The translations under genes were made by a program, and so were the position numbers. A stretch of 9,434 bases of DNA. It comes from Candidatus Bathyarchaeota archaeon. Its GTDB lineage: Archaea > Thermoproteota > Bathyarchaeia > Bathyarchaeales > Bathyarchaeaceae. This document shows, piece by piece, positions 5,703 through 9,434 of this stretch (position 1 is the stretch's first letter; the number at the start of each line of letters is the position of its first letter). The stretch lies in assembly GCA_029881555.1 (NCBI GenBank), contig JAOUMI010000019.1:1-9434 (forward strand). The letters are read 5' to 3'. A model generated the notes under the pieces. It was not told where the DNA came from, ran no database searches, and saw nothing but the letters and a program-made list of their open reading frames with translations.

Positions 5703-6728
5703 TCAGCCTCCGACCCAGAGCACCGGAACCTCGTCCAGCCGCCACTTCAGTTTGACGAAGCTTTTCTCCAGAGGAAGCGTCACATGGTGTTGGTAGGCGA
5801 GAATTCCTGTCCAAGCGATCATGGCTCCGTTGTCCAAGGCGTACTGCTTGGGAACCACGCAGAATCGAGCGTTGTGCTCCTCAGCAACGGACTCAAGCAT
5901 AGACTGTAGCCTCTTGTTGGCTGCAACCCCGCCCGTTAACAGAACCTCGGACTTCTCAGTGTGAGCCAGCGCCCTCTCCGTAACCTCGGTCAGCATGGAG
6001 AACGCGACTTCCTGAAGGCTAAAGCACAGGTCTTCAAGGCTGTGCTTCCCCTTACGAAGCAACTGAACAGCCGCTGTGAGAAACCCGCTGAAAGATAAAT
6101 CCATGCCCTTCACCGTGTAAGGAAGAGGAATAAGCGTTTGACCGCGGCTCGCCAGCTGCTCAACCATTGCGCCTAGAGGCATCCCCTCCCTCCCGTGCAG
6201 CCCAGCCTCCCGAGCGAAAACATCGAGGCAGTTTCCCACCGCTATGTCTAGAGTCTCGCCGAAAACGCGGTATCGCCCTGCTTCGAAGGCAGAGACTATG
6301 GTGTTTCCCCCCGAAACATAGAGGGTAACCGGATCCACAGCTCCAGCAACGAGCTTTCCTATTTCGATGTGCGCTACACAGTGATTAACTCCTACTAACG
6401 GAACCCCCAGATACGAGGCTAGTGCACGGGCTGCAGTTGCGCCAGTGCGAAGACAGGGACCCAAGCCGGGACCTTGAGAAAAGGCTACAACATCAATTTC
6501 TTGGGGCTTTACCCCCGCCCTCTGAAAGGCTTCTGCCAAGACCTTTCCAGCCACCTCCGCGTGGTGTCTGGCTGCTTCACGAGGGTGGATGCCTCCTTTC
6601 TCGGGCACGTATGCGCTGATCACATTGGCGAGAACCTTGCCTTCAAAGGATAGGATTCCCACGCTGAAATCGTCGGCTGTAGACTCGATGCCCAAGCAAT
6701 GAGAAGCGACTGAACAGCGCTTCAGCAA
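5703..6728 (-). CDS. kae1: KEOPS catalytic subunit Kae1 (TsaD family), tRNA t6A37 threonylcarbamoyltransferase
   Basis: A 341-residue ASKHA-fold enzyme that transfers the threonylcarbamoyl group from TC-AMP to A37 of ANN-decoding tRNAs. Iron or metal ligands are visible as His116 and His120 in NHCVAH, Tyr137 in LYVSGGNT, and Asp299 in YALDNGAMIAW. Nucleotide-binding and scaffold motifs are GIESTADDFSVG at residues 13-24, HPREAARHHAE at 48-58, SQGPGLGPCLRTG at 84-96, DLSFSGFLTA at 210-219 and LTGGVAANKRL at 264-274. TTG 6728 is the assumed start, with GGAG about 13 bases upstream; it gives some ten extra residues before the usual LGIEST beginning, so TTG at residue 12 or a nearby codon is an alternative. 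bud32 follows after three bases. Upstream lies the divergent RPC34-like gene. Confidence 0.95.
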   Translation of the reverse strand: MLKRCSVASHCLGIESTADDFSVGILSFEGKVLANVISAYVPEKGGIHPREAARHHAEVAGKVLAEAFQRAGVKPQEIDVVAFSQGPGLGPCLRTGATAARALASYLGVPLVGVNHCVAHIEIGKLVAGAVDPVTLYVSGGNTIVSAFEAGRYRVFGETLDIAVGNCLDVFAREAGLHGREGMPLGAMVEQLASRGQTLIPLPYTVKGMDLSFSGFLTAAVQLLRKGKHSLEDLCFSLQEVAFSMLTEVTERALAHTEKSEVLLTGGVAANKRLQSMLESVAEEHNARFCVVPKQYALDNGAMIAWTGILAYQHHVTLPLEKSFVKLKWRLDEVPVLWVGG

Positions 6729-6816
6729 CGTTCTTAACTCCGTTTACAGTTAGTTCTTTCTAGTTTTGGGGAAGTTTGATCAAGCTATGGCTGTTTAGAG
6801 TCTTTCCACAACTGCT

Positions 6817-6848
6817 TAATATAGTAAACGCGCGCGTAATATAGTAAA
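6817..6848. repeat. 12-bp direct repeat flanking (CG)4
   Basis: TAATATAGTAAA occurs exactly at 6817-6828 and 6837-6848, a 20-bp period, with CGCGCGCG (6829-6836) filling the gap. On the minus strand each copy reads TTTACTATATTA, usable as a TATA box for kae1, so this could be a duplicated promoter or a two-site operator placing proteins about two helical turns apart. Confidence 0.75.
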
Positions 6849-6881
6849 ATACTCTGCCTATCGATATGGTTTTATTGGAAA

Positions 6882-6920
6882 AGTTGGAAATGATGAAGAG
6901 AGTGCTATGAATTTCCAACT
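6882..6920. repeat. Perfect 10-bp inverted repeat with 19-base loop
   Basis: AGTTGGAAAT (6882-6891) is the exact reverse complement of ATTTCCAACT (6911-6920). The loop is 19 bases. As RNA it could fold as a hairpin; as DNA it could hold two half-sites. It lies about 140 bases before the RPC34-like gene. There is no T-run after it on the plus strand, so it is not an evident terminator. Confidence 0.6.
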
Positions 6921-7020
6921 ATGGGCGGGATTTGATTTACTAATAGATGTTAAAGACATATGACTCAGCTTTTTCAGGTCTGTAAATGTTCAACACATAT
7001 ATGTTTTTATGTTTGAAAGC

Positions 7021-7034
7021 ACCATATTTATTGA
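7021..7034 (+). promoter_or_regulatory. Possible promoter of the RPC34-like/rlmE pair
   Basis: CATATTTATTG (7023-7033) is a moderate TATA-like element with A-rich GAAAGCA just upstream as possible BRE. A start 25 bases downstream would fall at about 7053-7056, giving an almost leaderless mRNA for ATG 7059; GGGGT immediately before the ATG is too close to be a standard Shine-Dalgarno, which fits this. Confidence 0.4.
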
Positions 7035-7058
7035 GAGACCTCTAAGGATCGATGGGGT

Positions 7059-7406
7059 ATGCCGAGGCGCAACGATCTGGAACACAAAGCCCTACAGCTA
7101 ATAGTGAACGTGGGAGATGACGGCGTGCTTCAGGCTGAACTCTGGCGAAAACTGGACGCCAGCAGCAGAGAAGGCTCCCGAATAGCCATAAAACTGGAAG
7201 GCAAGGGCTTGATTCACCGTGAGCGCGAGCTTTTCAAGGGAAGATGGACCTACCGGCTGTATGCCAAGAGAAAACAGGCATCTATCAACTCCATCATCGA
7301 TTGCCCCTGTCTGATGTGTCCAAACGATTCTCGGTGTGGACCCTGGAATTCGGTCTCACCCAACGAATGCGAAAAACTAACTGAGTGGCTTTTAAGTCTC
7401 ACGTGA
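7059..7406 (+). CDS. rpc34: RPC34/RPC39-like winged-helix protein with cysteine-rich (probable Fe-S) C-terminus
   Basis: A 115-residue homologue of the winged-helix subunit of eukaryotic RNA polymerase III (RPC34 in yeast, RPC39 in human). Residues 5-70 form a winged helix: LEHKALQLIVNVGDDGVLQAELWRKL, then a recognition helix SSREGSRIAIKLEGKGLI, then a wing ERELFKGRWTYRLY. The C-terminal tail holds Cys82, Cys84, Cys87, Cys93 and Cys104 and ends ECEKLTEWL, closely resembling the human tail in which cysteines before a final TEWL-type helix bind a 4Fe-4S cluster. Archaeal orthologues are known from Crenarchaeota and Thaumarchaeota, where the protein is thought to act in transcription, possibly at initiation. 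Full length is compact compared with eukaryotic forms, having one winged helix only. rlmE follows after 32 bases on the same strand. The assignment is by motif, so a general Fe-S winged-helix regulator remains possible. Confidence 0.75.
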   Translation: MPRRNDLEHKALQLIVNVGDDGVLQAELWRKLDASSREGSRIAIKLEGKGLIHRERELFKGRWTYRLYAKRKQASINSIIDCPCLMCPNDSRCGPWNSVSPNECEKLTEWLLSLT

Positions 7407-7438
7407 CAGGAAACTTGTCCACTGGGTGACGGTTAGTT

Positions 7439-8053
7439 TTGCCAAAGGCGTGGATGAGGAAGCGGAAAAGAGAATACTATTACAGGAAGGCGAAAGAAGA
7501 AAAATTCCGGTCACGCGCAGCCTACAAGCTTCTCCAAGCGGTGGAAAAGCGTCGGTTCATCAAACCAGGTGACGTGGTTGTGGATCTGGGCGCGGCTCCG
7601 GGCGGTTGGATACAAGCATCCCGAAAAATCGTGGGTAGCAGGGGTTTTGTGCTTGGGGTGGATCTCAAATCCATCCAGCCGATCGATCAAACCAACGTAC
7701 GCACTCTCATCGGCGATGTAACGGATCCCCAAACGGTCGAGCAGATTAGAGAGCTCTTACCCCGCTCATCCGACGTCGTAATTTCAGATGTCTCGCCAAG
7801 CATTTCAGGGGTATGGGAACTCGACCATGCTCGTCAGATAGACCTCGCTCAGCAATCCCTGCGAATAGCCACCTCTGTTCTGAGGCCTAAGGGAAATTTT
7901 TTCGTCAAGGTGTTTCAGGGTGATATGCTTAACGACTTCGTGAGAGAAGTCAAGCAACATTTTGCGTTTGTTAAGTTGATCAAACCAAAGGCCAGCAGAG
8001 CGAGAAGCGCGGAACTGTACGTTCTTGGGATGAATTTGAGGCGAGTGGAATGA
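7439..8053 (+). CDS. rlmE: 23S rRNA (uridine-2'-O-)methyltransferase RlmE/FtsJ family
   Basis: A 204-residue SAM-dependent Rossmann-fold 2'-O-methyltransferase of the RrmJ/RlmE type, expected to methylate a uridine in the peptidyl-transferase region of 23S rRNA. The catalytic K-D-K-E tetrad is visible: Lys30 in SRAAYKL, Asp117 in ISDVSP, Lys157 in FFVKVFQG and Glu192 in RSAELYV. SAM-binding motif I is VDLGAAPGGW at residues 48-57, and GVDLKSIQPI at 73-82 supplies the ribose-binding acid. The N-terminus is strongly basic (KAWMRKRKREYYYRKAKEE), as usual for the rRNA-binding family. TTG 7439 is chosen because GGGTGAC (7424-7430) lies eight bases before it and because the family starts with this basic stretch. 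It follows the RPC34-like gene by 32 bases and is probably co-transcribed. No terminator with a U-run is seen downstream. Confidence 0.93.
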   Translation: MPKAWMRKRKREYYYRKAKEEKFRSRAAYKLLQAVEKRRFIKPGDVVVDLGAAPGGWIQASRKIVGSRGFVLGVDLKSIQPIDQTNVRTLIGDVTDPQTVEQIRELLPRSSDVVISDVSPSISGVWELDHARQIDLAQQSLRIATSVLRPKGNFFVKVFQGDMLNDFVREVKQHFAFVKLIKPKASRARSAELYVLGMNLRRVE

Positions 8054-8379
8054 GAAGCCTTTGGCCGAGTCACGTGAAAGATTTCTACTTTTAATAGTGG
8101 GCATAAAGGAGCTGAGGGCGTCTTCAGTGTTTGGGAGAATCTGTGCGGTTTCAGATACAGAGTCTCATCATCTCGGCTGAATGCCTTCAGAGTAACTCTG
8201 AATCATCATCATCCTAGAATGACTTGGTGGGAACATAAAAAGGTTCCTTTAGGGTTTTTGTCTTGTGAAATTAAATCTTGCAGGAAAAACGCCCCTAGGA
8301 AAAGTTGGGGCAATAAACTTCATCGAAATAGGGCCTCACGAAACCATGAAAGACGCAGTCAAATTCGTGCGTGCTAAAT
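8054..8379. other. Convergent spacer with possible decayed gene start
   Basis: Between rlmE and the convergent Ig-like gene. It contains a small perfect hairpin TTCAGAG-TAA-CTCTGAA (8186-8202) flanked on both sides by short TCATCATC runs, a TATA-like CATAAAAAGG (8235-8244), and from GTG 8265 a plus-strand frame whose first 38 residues (MKLNLAGKTPLGKVGAINFI and onward) look protein-like before it runs into the antisense of the Ig-like gene. I recognise no family and cannot call it a gene. Confidence 0.4.
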
Positions 8380-9434
8380 TTACTCACGGCCTCGGTACAT
8401 TCGAATTATTAAAACTAGAACGGCTGTTCCAACAGCTGTTCCAGCTGCAATGTAGATGTAAAATTCATATTGAAATCCTACAGATTCCTCCACAACAAAC
8501 GTGCTTGGATAACTCTCTGAAGCACCGTATTGTACGTTGTCTCCGTCAAATTTCGCGACTATCTGCCAAGACCCCGGACAATCCGGCGTGAAGTCGGTGC
8601 TGAAAGTTCCATTTGTATCTGTATACGCAGAAGTCTCAACCGTTGATCCGTTGTGTCTAGTAAACACTAATCTGATCTGAGCAGAACTCATAATTGGATC
8701 GATTGATCCGCTTACAGTAATTTTTTCCTCCACCTTAAAAGCTTCAGCGGTGACATTGCAAATTAAGGATGGAATGATTTTACTTACAGCCAAACTCTCA
8801 GAGTTGCTAACGGCACCGAAACAAGTTTGGTTGCCAAGCCAACTCGCTGAAATCGTCCACACTCCAAAACTGGAAGGCGTATACGAATCGCTGAAGAGAC
8901 CATTAGAATCAGCACGTACAGACCTTGATAATTCAGTGTCTTTGCATGTGTAATTCAATGTGACAACGGTTCCGCCGTGCGATATCGAACCGCTAACCAG
9001 CACTGCTTCATCAACATTGCAAAAAGACTGAGACAAAGAAACTTCTATTTGGGTCGGGTTTTTCACTGAATAATTACACTGCACTTCTACTTGATTCTCA
9101 GCCATGTCAACAGCCAATACCTTATATTTCACAAATGTTCCTGCAGACTGTCTAGGAATGGTTGCCGTGTAAGTGCCATTTTGATCCTCAGCCATGTCAA
9201 CCGAAGCCGATGTTAACCAGTTATCTCCAGTATAGGTCAACCAAACTCTTTCTAACCTAGTTTCATCAGATACCTGTGCTATTATCGTTGTCCCATCAGA
9301 TACCTGTACTGTTATCGTTATCTCATCACCAGGATACGCCCGCTCCACAGAATCCGCAAGACTGAGTTGTGGGGCATCGAAATCCGTTTTGACCATAAAT
9401 CCGACGTTGCCTTGCCCAGCTTCAGCTAATAGAA
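8380..9434 (-). CDS. Surface protein with Ig-like repeats and C-terminal membrane anchor, N-terminus outside window
   Basis: The frame is open to the right edge (LLAEAGQGNVGF precedes the first internal Met), so this is the C-terminal part of a larger protein. Numbering from the Met at 9396, three beta-sandwich modules follow: residues 20-112 (starting PGDEITITVQVSD, ending YKVLAVDMAENQ), 114-204 and 207-303, the last two sharing a VSGSI...TPSSFGVWTISASW / VSGSI...TPDCPGSWQIVAKF pattern typical of archaeal Ig-like/invasin-like folds. A hydrophobic helix at about 312-332 with the basic tail RMYRGRE makes an inside-facing anchor, so the modules face outward. At least seven N-X-S/T sites suit N-glycosylation, and several cysteines occur. 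No enzymatic domain is visible; the missing N-terminus presumably holds a signal peptide and possibly the functional head. Two DNA-level duplications lie in the first module. Confidence 0.8.
   Translation of the reverse strand, partial: LLAEAGQGNVGFMVKTDFDAPQLSLADSVERAYPGDEITITVQVSDGTTIIAQVSDETRLERVWLTYTGDNWLTSASVDMAEDQNGTYTATIPRQSAGTFVKYKVLAVDMAENQVEVQCNYSVKNPTQIEVSLSQSFCNVDEAVLVSGSISHGGTVVTLNYTCKDTELSRSVRADSNGLFSDSYTPSSFGVWTISASWLGNQTCFGAVSNSESLAVSKIIPSLICNVTAEAFKVEEKITVSGSIDPIMSSAQIRLVFTRHNGSTVETSAYTDTNGTFSTDFTPDCPGSWQIVAKFDGDNVQYGASESYPSTFVVEESVGFQYEFYIYIAAGTAVGTAVLVLIIRMYRGRE
9091..9201 (-). repeat. Dispersed 21-bp repeat within the Ig-like gene, 90 bp apart
   Basis: Bases 9091-9111 and 9181-9201 are identical except at one position and encode VDMAENQ and VDMAEDQ. 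The exact 90-bp spacing equals 30 codons, yet the intervening sequences do not resemble each other, so this is a short repeated segment, not a domain duplication. Confidence 0.7.
9264..9323 (-). repeat. Two-copy 30-bp tandem repeat within the Ig-like gene
   Basis: Copies at 9264-9293 and 9294-9323 match at 26 of 30 bases, and CATCA at 9324-9328 begins a third copy. Being 30 bp it keeps frame, adding ten residues so that the protein reads ITVQVSDGTTIIAQVSDETR. The four differences are all transitions. Confidence 0.85.

Larger units (their letters stand above)
6729..7058. other. Divergent intergenic region between kae1 and the RPC34-like gene
   Basis: No gene is supported here. Contents from left to right are the ribosome-binding area of kae1, an 8-bp palindrome TTGATCAA (6776-6783), two exact 12-bp repeats around (CG)4 (6817-6848), a 10-bp inverted repeat (6882-6920), and the promoter area of the RPC34-like gene. 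Two tiny frames (6866-6910 and 6907-6963) overlap as ATGA but encode 14 and 18 residues, with no ribosome binding site, and are not called. Confidence 0.6.

Noticed and set aside
5346..5909. A 187-residue plus-strand frame opposite bud32 and kae1
   Set aside because: It is antisense to two well-supported conserved genes and has no family features.
6776..6783. TTGATCAA palindrome, with a similar TTTGATCAAA at 22-31
   Set aside because: An 8-10 bp AT-rich palindrome is expected by chance in a window this size, and no third well-placed copy supports a shared operator.
6866..6963. Two tiny ATGA-overlapping frames (14 and 18 residues) suggesting a leader peptide or coupled mini-genes
   Set aside because: No ribosome binding site, no recognisable composition such as repeated amino acids, and they overlap the inverted repeat, so chance is likelier.
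8186..8202. TTCAGAG-TAA-CTCTGAA as an intrinsic terminator of rlmE
   Set aside because: No U-run follows on either strand and it lies about 130 bases after the stop; noted only as a small hairpin.

Overview
The window looks archaeal, most likely from the TACK/Bathyarchaeia-Thaumarchaeota side. The evidence is a set of archaeal-type information-processing genes (KEOPS subunits Kae1, Bud32 and Pcc1, an S13e-like S15, an archaeal RecJ/GAN nuclease), an RPC34/RPC39-like winged-helix protein with a cysteine-rich C-terminus (known from Crenarchaeota and Thaumarchaeota and their relatives), a NitrOD5-like domain, archaeal TATA boxes, and Shine-Dalgarno-led genes that very often start with TTG. The lineage is an inference from gene content; no rRNA is present.

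Layout. 1-1440 (+ strand): three small accessory genes, namely a NitrOD5-like protein whose 5' end may lie outside the window, a GYD-domain protein, and a zinc-finger (TRASH-like) plus three-helix membrane protein that is split between two reading frames. 1571-4490 (- strand): a compact information-processing operon read rdgB, rps15, recJ/GAN, pcc1. 4500-5065: a 380-base spacer and a stand-alone Lrp/AsnC ligand-binding (RAM) protein on the + strand with a clear promoter. 5067-6728 (- strand): kae1 and bud32. 6729-7058: a divergent intergenic region with a 12-bp direct repeat around (CG)4 and a long-armed inverted repeat. 7059-8053 (+ strand): RPC34-like protein and RlmE/FtsJ rRNA 2'-O-methyltransferase. 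8054-8379: a non-coding or decayed stretch. 8380 to the right edge (- strand): the C-terminal part of a surface protein with Ig-like repeats and a C-terminal membrane anchor.

How the genes fit together. Kae1, Bud32 and Pcc1 are three core subunits of KEOPS, which makes t6A37 on ANN-decoding tRNAs; Cgi121 is not in the window. S15 and RlmE serve ribosome assembly, the RPC34-like protein transcription, RecJ/GAN replication or repair, and RdgB cleans the nucleotide pool. The two minus-strand blocks (kae1-bud32 and rdgB-rps15-recJ-pcc1) point the same way and look like one ancestral cluster interrupted by the oppositely oriented RAM gene, whose stop codon lies one base from that of bud32.

I see no CRISPR array, tRNA, rRNA, transposase or defence island, and no convincing wholly new system. 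The items most worth a second look are the frame-split zinc-finger/membrane gene, the RAM gene set into the KEOPS/S15 cluster, the RPC34-RlmE pair, the repeats in the 6.8-6.9 kb spacer, and fresh-looking duplications in the Ig-like protein.
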